A stretch of DNA of 64,000 bases from Halomonas sp. GT (GCF_002082565.1 NZ_CP020562.1:2790001-2854000), one strand, 5' to 3'; shown: positions 35,797 to 46,009, counted from the first letter of the stretch. The notes: a model not told the origin generated them from the letters alone. Translations and numbers: made by a program.

Positions 35797-36660
35797 TTAT
35801 TGAAAACGCCCTGGACGTCGCGCCACCTCTTCTAGCGCCCAGCCTTGAGTGCGCAATTGCCCTTCCAATACAGCTTCACGCTCTGCCGGCAAATCAGGGA
35901 AAAAATTCAGCCCTGTACGCGTCTCTATCTCATCGATAGTTACCAGATAATCATCTAACGGTTCATTACCACGAACGTCTTGCGGCATGATAAAGGCAAG
36001 CGCCAGCGGAGCCTCTTCATCTGGCACAACGATGATCTTATAAAATGCTTCTGGCACTTCCACAAAACCAACGCGATTAAATGCATTGTCCATAAAGTGC
36101 TCGGGAAAAATTGGCCCAGTAATCACCTGCAAGCGATCAAAGCGTGGTGCAAAGTGATCCATCACCGATTCTTCAAGACGCTGCCAAAGCTGGCGATTCA
36201 AATTAGGCCGCTGAGGTGTCATGTTACTCATCAAGAAGGTATCGACCTGAGCGTTACGACCATGGACCGCTGCAATGGCATAGTTAGGTGCTAAGTGTCC
36301 GCGATCATAACCACTGCCGGAATAGCTATCCGTACCTATTGGCCATAACGTGCGCCAGTCAGCTTTAAAATTAGGCCGCGGCCCAATACGAGTATCATCA
36401 GACACTGCTTCAACCTGATAACTGACCCAAAGTGGGTTTGCCCGCACATCCGACCACCCCGCTAAGAAGCCATCGTTTCTCAGCACACGGTGAAATGTTG
36501 TTGGATGAAACCCATCCCAAGTAGGCACCCCCATCCATGTATAGTCGTCCTGAAGCTGACGCTCCTGAAACTCCCAAAGCCCCGTTCCCACAATGACAAA
36601 AAGCACGGCGATACCAAGGCGTTTTCCCTGACGACGCCAGCGCGAAAGCGATCTCCCCAA
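35797..36660 (-). CDS. DNA/RNA non-specific endonuclease, membrane-anchored or exported
   Basis: Beta-beta-alpha-metal nuclease of the NucA/EndA family, 287 residues. The catalytic motif YDRGHLAPNYAIA (Arg-Gly-His) is intact, with a downstream metal-site Asn in LMSNMTPQRPNLN. The N-terminus has a basic stretch then a hydrophobic helix (LGIAVLFVIVGTGLWEF) that would anchor it to, or export it across, the inner membrane. The frame opens with TTG at 36660, eight bases after GGAG; no ATG lies close by in frame. Likely role: periplasmic or extracellular nucleic acid degradation. A toxin role is unlikely without an immunity gene. Confidence 0.88.
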   Translation of the reverse strand: MGRSLSRWRRQGKRLGIAVLFVIVGTGLWEFQERQLQDDYTWMGVPTWDGFHPTTFHRVLRNDGFLAGWSDVRANPLWVSYQVEAVSDDTRIGPRPNFKADWRTLWPIGTDSYSGSGYDRGHLAPNYAIAAVHGRNAQVDTFLMSNMTPQRPNLNRQLWQRLEESVMDHFAPRFDRLQVITGPIFPEHFMDNAFNRVGFVEVPEAFYKIIVVPDEEAPLALAFIMPQDVRGNEPLDDYLVTIDEIETRTGLNFFPDLPAEREAVLEGQLRTQGWALEEVARRPGRFQ

Positions 36661-36721
36661 CAGACTTACTCCCTATAATAATGATTCTGCATCCTGCTTT
36701 TTATGTCAGGTTATTTATCGG

Positions 36722-36997
36722 TTACCAGCCCAGGGAGAACATCGTTTCTAGGTCGTGACGAGAGTGCACCTGCATTGCATTAAGCGTTTCGGTATCGCTA
36801 ATACCCTCGACAGCATTTAGGCGTTCAGTGACCAGTTCGGCAAGGCTTTCAAAATCAGGGGTTCGAGCAATAGCGACCAAATCATAGCGACCACACGTCG
36901 AATAGACTTCACTGATACCGTCTACATCAGCAAGGCGCTCCGCAACTGCTTTTACCTGGCCTTTCTCAGTATTGATTAAAATCACAGCGTTTTGCAT
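36722..36997 (-). CDS. Stand-alone Lrp/AsnC ligand-binding (RAM) domain protein
   Basis: 91 residues equal to the C-terminal effector domain of Lrp/AsnC regulators (VILINTEKGQVKAVAERLADV, EVYSTCGRYDLVAIAR, NAVEGISDTETLNAM), without the HTH. Such stand-alone domains (SraM-like) form oligomers and bind amino acids; their role in bacteria is not settled. Monocistronic, 62 bp upstream of the endonuclease start on the same strand. Confidence 0.85.
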   Translation of the reverse strand: MQNAVILINTEKGQVKAVAERLADVDGISEVYSTCGRYDLVAIARTPDFESLAELVTERLNAVEGISDTETLNAMQVHSRHDLETMFSLGW

Positions 36998-37161
36998 AGC
37001 ACCCCCAACAACAGCGTTAATAACAATCTAATCAGCAACCAGAGGCGAGTATAACAGGCTGTTTGCCAAGACCAAGCACCACTCCATGGCGTGGCCAATT
37101 GTCGCGCTTTTCATAAGGTTATTCGCACTAATTTTGAGCATGCGCTAGCATGTACTGGAGA

Positions 37162-37188
37162 ACTCCGGCTTATAAGCTTTGTCGGAGT
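37162..37188 (+). promoter_or_regulatory. Inverted repeat ACTCCG-N15-CGGAGT upstream of hip
   Basis: Perfect 6-base arms at 37162-37167 and 37183-37188, about 65 bp before the HiPIP start; a second small hairpin GGTGG/CCACC lies near 37195-37208. Possibly leader-RNA structure or an operator. Confidence 0.3.
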
Positions 37189-37253
37189 ATTAGAGGTGGT
37201 TCACCACCCAATAACATAAGCAAAACGTCAAACCGTGACGCTAAGGAGACACC

Positions 37254-37568
37254 ATGGCTAATCAGAGCCGCCGTAAGTTCATGCGTAACAGCGTAATGGG
37301 CCTCGCCGCCCTGCCATTTGGTGCTGGTATCCTGTCAAAGACTGCTTTTGCCCAGGAACTGCCTCGCCTTGACCCATCTGACTCTACTGCCCAGGCACTT
37401 AATTACGTTGAAGTAGCCAGTGACGCAAGCGATCACCCTGCCTATGAGGAAGGGGAGCTGTGCTCAAACTGCATGTTCTTTAATGCAGAAACTGAAGGTT
37501 GCCAGCTGTTCCCGCAAAACAGCGTAGAACCGGACGGTTGGTGCCAGTCCTGGACTGCCCAGAGCTAA
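37254..37568 (+). CDS. hip: High-potential iron-sulfur protein (HiPIP), Tat-exported
   Basis: Periplasmic one-electron carrier with a [4Fe-4S]3+/2+ cluster, 104 residues. The Tat signal SRRKFMRNS followed by a hydrophobic stretch ends near AFAQ (residue 34), leaving about 70 mature residues. The four cluster Cys are in CSNCMFF, GCQLF and GWCQSW, as in the family. The Tat route fits export of a folded metalloprotein. AAGGAG precedes the ATG. In non-phototrophs HiPIP can feed terminal oxidases; the partner is not in this window. Ends at its own terminator. Confidence 0.95.
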   Translation: MANQSRRKFMRNSVMGLAALPFGAGILSKTAFAQELPRLDPSDSTAQALNYVEVASDASDHPAYEEGELCSNCMFFNAETEGCQLFPQNSVEPDGWCQSWTAQS

Positions 37569-37613
37569 TGTTAGTAGTCAACTAATATTGATGAAATAAC
37601 TAGGCTTGAAGAC

Positions 37614-37643
37614 TACCCCGCGCTTGCCGCGGGGTAATTGTTT
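37614..37643. terminator. Terminator between hip and spoVR
   Basis: TACCCCGCG (37614-37622), loop CTTGC, CGCGGGGTA (37628-37636), followed by ATTGTTT. Nine-pair stem in a convergent gap; serves hip best. Confidence 0.8.
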
Positions 37644-37647
37644 AACG

Positions 37648-39210
37648 TTAACTCACTTCTTTGTTTTCCTCCTCAATCGGCCACTGGTAACGCCGCGTTA
37701 CGCGCCCCTCTTCCATTGAGACCAAATGCACCGGGAATCCCCATAGCTGCTGCAAATGGCGAATCACAGGATATACGCTGCGACCAAGGGGCCGACGGCT
37801 ATCTTGTACATGGTGCAAAGTCAGCGAACGATCCCCACGTATAGCCGCTTCGACAACTTGAATATTGGGCTCACGCACCGATAACGCGTATTGAGTTGAA
37901 AGCGCCTCTCGCACTCGCCGGTAACCCCGCTCATTGTGAATTGCGGCGACTTCCAGTGTTTCCATCTGATCATCATCAACAATTAAGAACAGCTTGAGAT
38001 CGCGTATTACCTTAGGGGATAAAAACTGCTGTATAAACGATTCATCCTTGAAGTTTCGCATTGCAAACTCAACGGTATCACGCCACGGACTACCCGCTAT
38101 ATCGGGAAACCACTCCCGGTCTTCATCCGTTGGCGCATCACAAATCCGCTTAATATCCATAAAGATCGCAAATCCCAACGCGTAGGGATTAAGGCCGCTG
38201 TAGTGCGGGCTATCAAAACCTGGCTGATTGATAACCGCGGCATGGGATTGCAAAAACTCCAGCATCAAGCCTTCATCAACCTTTCCTTCATCATACAAGC
38301 GATTCATCAGCGTATAGTGCCAAAAGCAAGCCCACCCTTCATTCATTACCTGGGTTTGTCGCTGGGGATAAAAATACTGCGCCAGTTTACGCACGATACG
38401 CACAATTTCACGCTGCCAGGGAGCCAAAAGCGGCGCGTTTTTTTCAATAAAGTAGAGCAAGTTCTCTTGTGGTTCAGAGGGATAAAGCCCCCCACTGTGC
38501 AAGCCTAGTGGGTCTGCATCACTGTGCAGGCTACCCGGCAGCGAAGGAATTCCATTAGGCGCATCAGGGATTGTGCGCCACAACATATTGACCTGGGTTT
38601 GCAGGTAGGCTTCGCGCTCTTCTTGACGCCTTACCTCTTCTTCAGCAGAAATAGGTGAGGGGCGCTTGTAACGGTCGACACCGTAGTTTTGGAGAGCGTG
38701 ACAAGCATCTAACAATTGCTCTACTGCATGGACACCGTGGCGCTCTTCGCACTGAGCAATATACTTACGAGCAAATACTAGGTAATCAACGATGGAATCA
38801 GCATCGGTCCAGGCGCGGAACAAGTAATTGCCTTTAAAGAAAGAGTTATGCCCATAGCAGGCATGCGCAATGACCAACACCTGCATCATTAGCGTGTTCT
38901 CTTCCATTAGATAGGCGATACATGGGTTGGAATTAATCACCAACTCATAGGCAAGCCCCATCTGGCCGCGCTTATAGGCTTGTTCAACGGCAAGAAACTG
39001 CTTACCAAACGACCAGTGGTGATAGCCTACCGGCATCCCTACGCTCGCGTAGGCATCCATCATCTGTTCAGTGGTAATAACTTCTATCTGATTTGGATAA
39101 GTATCTAGGCGGTACTCATCGGCGAGCCTAGCGAGCTCCTCATCGAAGCGCTCCAACACACTAAAATTCCAGTCGGAACCGGTCGCTATTGGCTTACGGG
39201 CTACACTCAT
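37648..39210 (-). CDS. ycgB: SpoVR family protein (YcgB)
   Basis: 520-residue cytoplasmic protein of the SpoVR family. Seen: VGMPVGYHHWSFGKQF, the ACYGHNSFFKGNYLF histidine-rich segment, and NEGWACFWHYTLMNRLYDEG, all family-typical. The molecular function is unknown; in enterobacteria YcgB is part of the stationary-phase/nitrogen-starvation response with YeaG and YeaH. It is third in the operon here, 20 bp after the DUF444 gene, with GGAG before the ATG. No sporulation is implied. Confidence 0.93.
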   Translation of the reverse strand: MSVARKPIATGSDWNFSVLERFDEELARLADEYRLDTYPNQIEVITTEQMMDAYASVGMPVGYHHWSFGKQFLAVEQAYKRGQMGLAYELVINSNPCIAYLMEENTLMMQVLVIAHACYGHNSFFKGNYLFRAWTDADSIVDYLVFARKYIAQCEERHGVHAVEQLLDACHALQNYGVDRYKRPSPISAEEEVRRQEEREAYLQTQVNMLWRTIPDAPNGIPSLPGSLHSDADPLGLHSGGLYPSEPQENLLYFIEKNAPLLAPWQREIVRIVRKLAQYFYPQRQTQVMNEGWACFWHYTLMNRLYDEGKVDEGLMLEFLQSHAAVINQPGFDSPHYSGLNPYALGFAIFMDIKRICDAPTDEDREWFPDIAGSPWRDTVEFAMRNFKDESFIQQFLSPKVIRDLKLFLIVDDDQMETLEVAAIHNERGYRRVREALSTQYALSVREPNIQVVEAAIRGDRSLTLHHVQDSRRPLGRSVYPVIRHLQQLWGFPVHLVSMEEGRVTRRYQWPIEEENKEVS

Positions 39211-39230
39211 GGCGTACTCCTCGGTTCGCG

Positions 39231-40520
39231 TTACTGCTCTTGACTCAACCGACGTTTAAACAGCTCACGGAAGACAGGATAGATATCCCCGGCATCGACA
39301 ATTTGGCGCATCGCAAACCGTTCGGGGAATTGCGCGGCGACCGTTTCATATTCATGCCACAGCGACTGATGCTCATGGGGGGTAATTTCCACATAAGCGT
39401 AGTACTGCAACTGCGGCATAAGCTGTTTAACCAGTAAGTCCCGACAAATATTCGAGTCATCATCCCAGTTATCGCCATCCGACGCCTGGGCGATATAGAG
39501 ATTCCACTGCCCAGCGGGATAGCGTTTTTCGATGATTTTATTTACCAAGGTGAGCGCGCTGGAAACGATCGTGCCACCGGTTTCACGGGAGTAGAAAAAC
39601 TCCTCCTCATTGACCTCTCGTGCTGCCGTGTGGTGGCGCACAAATACCAGCTCTACTTTTTCGTAATGCTTTTCCAAAAACAAATAGAGCAGTAAGAAGA
39701 AGCGTTTAGCGATATCTTTGTGGTTTTGAGTCATGGAACCAGAAACGTCCATGACACAGAACATCACTGCCTGACTCGAAGGTTGAGGTTGGGCCGATAA
39801 CTGGTGATAACGCAGGTCATAGGTATCGATAAACGGTACCCCTTCAATGCGCTTTTCCAAGCGTTCTATTTCTGCCTTTAGCTCAACAATTCTCGCCGGG
39901 TTGCGCAACACCGGATCCTTGCGTTCTTCTGCAGCGAGCGCCTCTTGAGCTTCTTTCAAGGCTCGCTTAATGGGCGCGCGCATGGCAATGCGGCGCGCGT
40001 AAGCTTCACGCATTGATCGGGTAATACTGATTCGCGACGGAACCCCGTCACGCGCAAGCCCCGCACGCACCATTTTTATTTCTTCAAGTGACTTCAATGG
40101 TTTGCGCTGCAAATGCGGCAACTCAAGACCATCAAACACAAACTCCAAAAACTCCTCGCGGCTCAGGGTAAATGCAAACTCGTCGTCTCCTTCTCCTTGA
40201 TTGGAAGCTCCTCCTTCGCCAGTACCATCTCCGCCGCCCTGACCACCAGGGCGGCGAATTTTATCCCCTTCTAAAAACTCTTTGTTGCCTGGCGATACGA
40301 TATTGCGCGCACCACCCGGACCATGCTGAAACACCGGCTCAGAGATATCCTTGGTTGGAATAGATACCTTTTCCCCTCGTTCCATATCGGTAATGGAGCG
40401 GCGGTTAACCGCCTCCTCCACCGAGCGCTTGATATGCTTGCGATAACGTTCCAAAAAGCGCTGCCGATTGACCGCACTTTTATGCTTAGCGTTAGGCCTT
40501 CGATCAATAAAGTAGGTCAT
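39231..40520 (-). CDS. yeaH: DUF444/YeaH-YhbH family protein
   Basis: 429 residues. The N-terminal [23 protein letters not shown] and the VWA-like C-terminal half with the MIDAS-type motif [11 protein letters not shown] and later [12 protein letters not shown] are diagnostic. A Gly-rich linker ([16 protein letters not shown]) lies in the first third. It is thought to work with the PrkA/YeaG kinase, since the genes are almost always adjacent. 19 bp after prkA; GGGAGG ribosome site. Confidence 0.95.
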   Translation of the reverse strand: MTYFIDRRPNAKHKSAVNRQRFLERYRKHIKRSVEEAVNRRSITDMERGEKVSIPTKDISEPVFQHGPGGARNIVSPGNKEFLEGDKIRRPGGQGGGDGTGEGGASNQGEGDDEFAFTLSREEFLEFVFDGLELPHLQRKPLKSLEEIKMVRAGLARDGVPSRISITRSMREAYARRIAMRAPIKRALKEAQEALAAEERKDPVLRNPARIVELKAEIERLEKRIEGVPFIDTYDLRYHQLSAQPQPSSQAVMFCVMDVSGSMTQNHKDIAKRFFLLLYLFLEKHYEKVELVFVRHHTAAREVNEEEFFYSRETGGTIVSSALTLVNKIIEKRYPAGQWNLYIAQASDGDNWDDDSNICRDLLVKQLMPQLQYYAYVEITPHEHQSLWHEYETVAAQFPERFAMRQIVDAGDIYPVFRELFKRRLSQEQ

Positions 40521-40539
40521 ACGACCTCCCGATTATCCG

Positions 40540-42462
40540 CTACTGGGACTTGCGCACGCGTAGGTACCACTCGGAAAGCAGCCGAACCTGTTTCTCGGTA
40601 TAGCCACGATCCACCATGCGCGCCACAAAGTCCTCGTGCTTCTTCTGATCCGACTTCGACGCCTTCGCATTAAACGAAATAACCGGTAATAGCTCTTCAG
40701 TATTAGCAAACATCTTATGCTCGATAACGCCTTTGAGCTTTTCATAAGACTGCCAGCTGGGATTCATGCCATTGTTTTGCGCACGTGCCCGTAATACGAA
40801 ATTAACCACTTCGTGCCGGAAGTCTTTCGGGTTAGAGATACCTGCTGGTTTCTCAATTTTTTCCAGTTCGTCATTCAGTGACTGACGGTTCAACAGTTCG
40901 CCCGTTTCGGGATCGCGATACTCCTGGTCTTGAATCCAGAAATCCGCGTAGGTCACATAGCGATCAAAGATGTTCTGCCCATACTCGCTGTAAGATTCCA
41001 GGTACGCCGTTTGGATTTCCTTACCAATGAAATCGACATAGCGCGGTGCCAGAAACTCTTTAATAAAGCCGATGTAGCGTTCAAACACCTCCGAAGGCAG
41101 CTGTTCCCTCTCTAATGCTTGCTCAAGTACGTACAGCAAATGCACAGGGTTCGCTGCGACTTCAGTGCCATCGAAGTTAAACACTTTAGAAAGTATCTTG
41201 AAGGCGAAACGGGTAGACAATCCCTGCATGCCCTCATCCACACCCGCCGCATCACGATACTCCTGAATCGACTTCGCTCGAGGATCGGTGTCTTTCAGAT
41301 TTTCACCGTCATAAACGCGCATTTTGGAGTAGATGCTAGAGTTTTCTGGTACTTTTAGCCGCGAAAGCACTGAGAACTGCGCCAACATACGCAGCGTATC
41401 AGGGGCGCAAGGAGCTGCGTTAAGCGAGGAGTCTTCGAGCAGTTTTTGGTAAATCTTGATCTCTTCGGAGACCCGCAGACAGTAAGGCACTTTGACGATA
41501 TAAACACGATCCAAAAATGCCTCGTTATTGCGGTTATTGCGAAATGCCTGCCATTCCGATTCGTTAGAGTGCGCTAAAATCACACCGTCAAAAGGAATTG
41601 CTCCCATGCCTTCGGTAGGGTTGTAGTTACCTTCTTGGGTGGCGGTAAGTAATGGATGCAGCACCTTAATCGGCGCTTTAAACATCTCAACGAACTCCAT
41701 CAACCCCTGGTTAGCGCGGCAAAGCCCCCCAGAGAAGCTATAGGCGTCGGGGTCATCTTGAGAGTAAAGCTCCAACTGACGAATATCGACTTTACCCACT
41801 AGCGAAGAAATATCCTGGTTATTTTCATCGCCAGGCTCAGTTTTAGAGATGGCAATTTGATTCAACCGCGAGGGATAAAGGCGCACCACTCGAAACTGAG
41901 AAATATCGCCGCCCGCTTCTTTTAAGCGCTTCGCCGCCCATGGCGACATCACACTGCGCAGATAGCGCTGGGGAATGCCGTACTCTTGCTCCAGAAGCTC
42001 ACCATCTTCTTCTGGCGAAAAAAGTCCTAGTGGTGATTCATACACTGGCGAGTCTTTAATGGCATAGAACGGAATACGTTCCATCAACAGCTTCAAGCGC
42101 TCAGCCAGCGACGACTTACCGCCACCGACTGGCCCCAGTAAATAGAGAATTTGCTTACGCTCTTCTAATCCCTGCGCGGCATGACGGAAGTACGACACAA
42201 TTTGCTCGATAGCTTCTTCCATACCATGAAATTCAGCAAAAGCAGGATAGCGGCGAATCACCTTGTTCGAGAAAATGCGTGATAGACGCGGGTCTTTCGC
42301 CGTGTCGATCACTTCAGGCTCGCCAATGGCTTCCAGCATACGCTCTGAGGCGCTGGCATAAACCTTTGGATCACGGCGACAAAGCGCCAGATACTCCTCT
42401 AGGCTCATGTCCTCTTGCTGAACGCGGGCAAATCGGTCTTGAACGTGATCAAAGATGCTCAT
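40540..42462 (-). CDS. prkA: PrkA/YeaG serine protein kinase-AAA protein
   Basis: 640 residues: an AAA+ ATPase module with Walker A GPVGGGKSSLAERL (about residue 112), then the PrkA C-terminal kinase-like domain. Family phrases seen include FHGMEEAIEQIVSYFRHAAQGLEERKQ (read in parts) and GAIPFDGVILAHSNESEW. In E. coli YeaG helps cells adapt to sustained nitrogen starvation. First gene of prkA-yeaH-ycgB. The 279-bp region upstream has no gene and should hold the promoter, for which I saw no clear sigma-70 match; sigma-S or sigma-54 control is possible but not shown. Confidence 0.95.
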   Translation of the reverse strand: MSIFDHVQDRFARVQQEDMSLEEYLALCRRDPKVYASASERMLEAIGEPEVIDTAKDPRLSRIFSNKVIRRYPAFAEFHGMEEAIEQIVSYFRHAAQGLEERKQILYLLGPVGGGKSSLAERLKLLMERIPFYAIKDSPVYESPLGLFSPEEDGELLEQEYGIPQRYLRSVMSPWAAKRLKEAGGDISQFRVVRLYPSRLNQIAISKTEPGDENNQDISSLVGKVDIRQLELYSQDDPDAYSFSGGLCRANQGLMEFVEMFKAPIKVLHPLLTATQEGNYNPTEGMGAIPFDGVILAHSNESEWQAFRNNRNNEAFLDRVYIVKVPYCLRVSEEIKIYQKLLEDSSLNAAPCAPDTLRMLAQFSVLSRLKVPENSSIYSKMRVYDGENLKDTDPRAKSIQEYRDAAGVDEGMQGLSTRFAFKILSKVFNFDGTEVAANPVHLLYVLEQALEREQLPSEVFERYIGFIKEFLAPRYVDFIGKEIQTAYLESYSEYGQNIFDRYVTYADFWIQDQEYRDPETGELLNRQSLNDELEKIEKPAGISNPKDFRHEVVNFVLRARAQNNGMNPSWQSYEKLKGVIEHKMFANTEELLPVISFNAKASKSDQKKHEDFVARMVDRGYTEKQVRLLSEWYLRVRKSQ

Positions 42463-42676
42463 GGAACTCTCCTGTGGCCCATCCCCCAGCAGCTACCGCC
42501 AAGCCCAAACATCAAGCGGTGTGCAATACGAGGTGTTGCTCTATCAGCGTAGTCAGCATTAGCAAAAAGTGATGACTAAACCTTCAACGCACAATGTTTA
42601 ACAATTTGAGCACAGTAGGAGAGATTAAGTTGCGTTGAATGTGCGGCGCCCTTGAAAACGCTGCTCAGAACGCACA

Positions 42677-42697
42677 GCGCCGCCTGAAAGGCGGCGC
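42677..42697 (-). terminator. GC hairpin after the threonine aldolase gene
   Basis: GCGCCGCC (42677-42684), TGAAA, GGCGGCGC (42690-42697): perfect eight-pair stem 45 bp after the stop. No U-tract, so the call is structural. Confidence 0.5.
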
Positions 42698-42741
42698 AAT
42701 GGCGGGCAACAATGCGTCTAGTAGACGCTGCTTAGGCAGTA

Positions 42742-43785
42742 TTATTCCAGCACTTCTTTCACATCTGCCAACAGTTGATCCAGCAATTCAACGGTGGTGT
42801 TCCAAGCGCATACAAAACGCGCACCGCCCGCTCCAATAAAGGTATAGAAAGTCCATCCTTTGGCTTTCAACGCCTCGATTGCATGAGGAGGAAATTCAAC
42901 GAAAACACTATTCGCCTGGGTCGGAAACATCAGGGAAACGCCAGGTAGTGCTTGCAGCCCTTCGGATAAATAACGTGCCATGGCATTCGCATGCTCAGCG
43001 TTGGTTAACCACGCGCCGCTTTCCAACAATCCTAGCCATGGGGCAGAAACGTAGCGCATTTTCGAAGCCAGTTGACCTGCCTGTTTGCAGCGGTAGGAAA
43101 AATCCTCAGCCAAATCACGGTTGAAAAACAGAATCGCCTCACCAAACGCTAACCCGTTTTTGGTTCCCGAAAAGCACAACACATCGACGCCTACCTGCCA
43201 CGTTAGCTCGGCAGGGCTTGCATTGAGACCAGCGCAAGCATTGGCGAACCGCGCGCCGTCCATATGCAGGCGTAAATCGTGCTTGTCTGCCATGGCACGT
43301 ATCGCGAGTAACTCTTCTCGAGAGTAAACCGTGCCGACTTCTGTCGCCTGGGTAAGCGACACCACTTTAGGCTTAGGATAATGAATATCGCTGCGTTTAG
43401 TGACCAGCGCCTCAATACCCTGGGGCGTTAGCTTGCCGTTAGCCCCCGAAGAGGTCAGCAGTTTAGCGCCGTTAGAAAAGAACTCAGGGCCACCACACTC
43501 ATCGGTTTCAATGTGGGCCAATTCATGACAAATAACGCTGTGGTAGCTGCGCCCCATTGCGGAAAGTGCCAGTGAGTTTGCTGCAGTACCGTTAAACACA
43601 AAAAAAACATCGCAATCGTAGTCAAACATTTCACGAAAACGATCTGCCGCACGGGCAGTCCAACGGTCATTGCCGTAGGCCAAATCATCGGCTTGATTGG
43701 CTTCCATCAGGTATTCCATAGCCTCTGGGCAGATACCTGAGGTGTTGTCACTGGCTAAAAATCGTGGGGTACACTCCGAGGTCAT
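42742..43785 (-). CDS. ltaE: Low-specificity L-threonine aldolase
   Basis: PLP-dependent fold-type I enzyme cleaving threonine or allo-threonine to glycine and acetaldehyde. 347 residues. Seen: DNTSGICPEAMEYLMEAN, the HIETDECGG region, LRLHMDGARFANA with the PLP Asp, and CFSGTKNGLAFGEA with the Schiff-base Lys. Length is normal. It stands alone, 151 bp downstream of... the fadH gene's 3' end on the same strand is on its far side, so it has its own promoter region at 43786-43936. Glycine/alanine uptake is encoded further along but not linked. Confidence 0.92.
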   Translation of the reverse strand: MTSECTPRFLASDNTSGICPEAMEYLMEANQADDLAYGNDRWTARAADRFREMFDYDCDVFFVFNGTAANSLALSAMGRSYHSVICHELAHIETDECGGPEFFSNGAKLLTSSGANGKLTPQGIEALVTKRSDIHYPKPKVVSLTQATEVGTVYSREELLAIRAMADKHDLRLHMDGARFANACAGLNASPAELTWQVGVDVLCFSGTKNGLAFGEAILFFNRDLAEDFSYRCKQAGQLASKMRYVSAPWLGLLESGAWLTNAEHANAMARYLSEGLQALPGVSLMFPTQANSVFVEFPPHAIEALKAKGWTFYTFIGAGGARFVCAWNTTVELLDQLLADVKEVLE

Positions 43786-43936
43786 GACGATAGTCCTTTT
43801 ATCTGACGGTCTTACGGCGCGAGCTGGGTGCCACTCACGCCTTAATTTGTTAACTGTGGTTAACAGCTACACTGATCGACCAGTCTATCGCCATTTCAAC
43901 GCTTACGTCACCCGCCTGACTCGCTTGTGCCTACCG

Positions 43937-45958
43937 CTAAAGGGAAGCGGCAAGACGTGTGCCTTGATCAATGGCCCGCTTTGCGTCTAGCTCAGCAGCT
44001 TCATCGGCACCGCCAATCACATGAAAGCATGCTCCCGCCTGGCTTAAAGGCGCGATAAGCTCGCGAACCGACTCCTGCCCAGCGCATACCACGACAGTAT
44101 CCACCGCCAGCACCTGCTCCTCGCCATCTCGGCGAATGTGAAGGCCGGCATCATCAATTTTCAAATACTCGCAGCCAGTGAGGGTTTTAACGCCCCGTTG
44201 TTTTAGTGATGCGCGGTGTACCCAACCCGACGTTTTACCTAGGTTCTTACCTGGTTTAGAGCTTTTGCGTTGAAGCATAACAATGTCACGAAGAGAAACT
44301 GGTGGCATTGGCGGTTTCAGACCACCACGATCGCCCACGGCAAGGTCAACGCCCCACTCATCACACCAGGCTGCCACATCCATTTCAGGATGCCCCTGGT
44401 CGGCGAGCAGCTCTGAAACATCAAAGCCAATACCACCCGCGCCAATCACGGCTACGCGCCGGCCCACACGCTCAGGGTGCTCAATGGCCTCAGCGTAGCT
44501 AAGCACGCTGGCATGGTCAGCCCCTGGTAGCGCAAGTTCACGGGGAATCACGCCGGTGGCAATCACTACCTCGTCAAATTCAGCTAATGTATCGAGGGTA
44601 GCCGCTGTATTTAGGCGAACATCCACCGCATGTTTTTCTAGCATTACTCGGAAGTAGCGCAACGTTTCGTTAAATTCTTCTTTACCTGGAATTTTACGGG
44701 CGTAATTAAACTGCCCACCCAGCTCGCTACGTCGCTCAAACAGCACCACGTTATGCCCCCGACTGGCAGCGGCCACGGCGGTGGCAAGCCCCGCGGGGCC
44801 CCCACCGACAACCGCTACCCGCTTAGGTGTTTGCGTGGGTTCGAGGGTTAACTCTGTTTCATGACACGCCCTGGGGTTAACCAAGCATGATGTGAGCTTG
44901 CCCATAAAGGTGTGGTCTAGGCAGGCTTGGTTACAGGCAATACAGGTATTAATTTCGTCTGAAAGGCCCGCCTCGGCTTTACGCACCCATTCAGGGTCAG
45001 CCAAAAACGGGCGTGCCATCGACACCATATCGGCATGCCCCTCTGCTAGCACGCGCTCAGCAACCTCGGGCATATTGATACGGTTGGTGGTGATCAGCGG
45101 GATGGATAGTGCTGATTTAATACGTTTGGTAACTTCGGTAAACGCTGCACGAGGTACGCTGGTTACAATGGTTGGCACTCGAGCTTCGTGCCAGCCAATA
45201 CCAGTGTTAATCACATTTGCGCCCGCAGCTTCAATGGCCTGGCCAAGCTGCACCACTTCTTCCCATGTGCTGCCTTCTTCCACCAGATCAATCATCGACA
45301 GGCGAAAGATCATCAAGAAGCGCTCGCCCACCGCCGCGCGAATACGTTTCACAATTTCGATCGGAAAGCGAATACGTCGCTCAAAATCACCGCCCCACTC
45401 ATCATCACGCTGATTGGTGCGACGACAAATAAACTGGTTGATCAAGTAACCTTCAGACCCCATCACTTCAACACCGTCGTAACCCGCCTGCTGGGCGAGC
45501 TGTGCACAGCGTACATAGTCGTCTATCTGCTGCTCAACCTCATCGCTAGACAGAGCCCGGGGCATAAACGGGTTGATCGGTGCCTGTAGCGCAGAGGGAG
45601 CCACCAGTTCAGGTGAATAGGCATAGCGCCCGGCATGGAGAATCTGCATACACAGATGCCCGCCCGCGTCATGAACGGCATCAACAACGCCCTTGTGCTC
45701 AGTTAGCTGAGACTCGTCGGTGAGTGCATTTGCCCCTTGGAACACAGCGCCTTCAGCATTAGGAGCAATACCGCCCGTTACAATCAGACTAACACCCGCG
45801 CGAGCTCGCTCAGCATAAAAGGCTGCCAGACGCTCAAAACCGTTGGGAGCTTCTTCTAAATTGGTGTGCATTGACCCCATTAATACGCGATTAGGTAGCG
45901 TTAAATGGCCAACAGTCAGTGGTCGAAACAGATGCGGGTAAGCGGGCGAGTGGTTCAT
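43937..45958 (-). CDS. fadH: NADPH-dependent 2,4-dienoyl-CoA reductase
   Basis: Auxiliary enzyme for beta-oxidation of unsaturated fatty acids; contains FMN, FAD and a 4Fe-4S cluster. 673 residues: an old-yellow-enzyme barrel (LPNRVLMGSMHTNLEE at the start), the cluster Cys motif CIACNQACLDHTFMGKLTSC near 335, and the C-terminal FAD/NADPH half (VAVVGGGPAGLATAVAA and VAVIGAGGIGFDVSELL). ATG at 45958 is seven bases after GGAG; a GTG one codon earlier is less well spaced. Monocistronic; divergent from a DMT transporter. Confidence 0.95.
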   Translation of the reverse strand: MNHSPAYPHLFRPLTVGHLTLPNRVLMGSMHTNLEEAPNGFERLAAFYAERARAGVSLIVTGGIAPNAEGAVFQGANALTDESQLTEHKGVVDAVHDAGGHLCMQILHAGRYAYSPELVAPSALQAPINPFMPRALSSDEVEQQIDDYVRCAQLAQQAGYDGVEVMGSEGYLINQFICRRTNQRDDEWGGDFERRIRFPIEIVKRIRAAVGERFLMIFRLSMIDLVEEGSTWEEVVQLGQAIEAAGANVINTGIGWHEARVPTIVTSVPRAAFTEVTKRIKSALSIPLITTNRINMPEVAERVLAEGHADMVSMARPFLADPEWVRKAEAGLSDEINTCIACNQACLDHTFMGKLTSCLVNPRACHETELTLEPTQTPKRVAVVGGGPAGLATAVAAASRGHNVVLFERRSELGGQFNYARKIPGKEEFNETLRYFRVMLEKHAVDVRLNTAATLDTLAEFDEVVIATGVIPRELALPGADHASVLSYAEAIEHPERVGRRVAVIGAGGIGFDVSELLADQGHPEMDVAAWCDEWGVDLAVGDRGGLKPPMPPVSLRDIVMLQRKSSKPGKNLGKTSGWVHRASLKQRGVKTLTGCEYLKIDDAGLHIRRDGEEQVLAVDTVVVCAGQESVRELIAPLSQAGACFHVIGGADEAAELDAKRAIDQGTRLAASL

Positions 45959-45998
45959 CACGGGACTCCTTTATATTATTAAGCACATTCAAACAAGC

Positions 45999-46009
45999 GT
46001 ATGACATAC
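45999..46009. promoter_or_regulatory. Small dyad GTATG-A-CATAC in the fadH/DMT divergent region
   Basis: Perfect 5+1+5 dyad about 40 bp upstream of fadH. It is not the fatty-acid regulator motif I know for PsrA or FadR, so only a possible operator. Confidence 0.2.

Noticed and set aside
37648..42462. SpoVR and PrkA as sporulation genes
   Set aside because: The prkA-yeaH-ycgB trio is common in non-sporulating proteobacteria and is linked to starvation responses there.
44892..45413. 173-codon open frame on the plus strand
   Set aside because: Antisense shadow of fadH, biased toward Ser/Arg/Ile as expected from the opposite frame.
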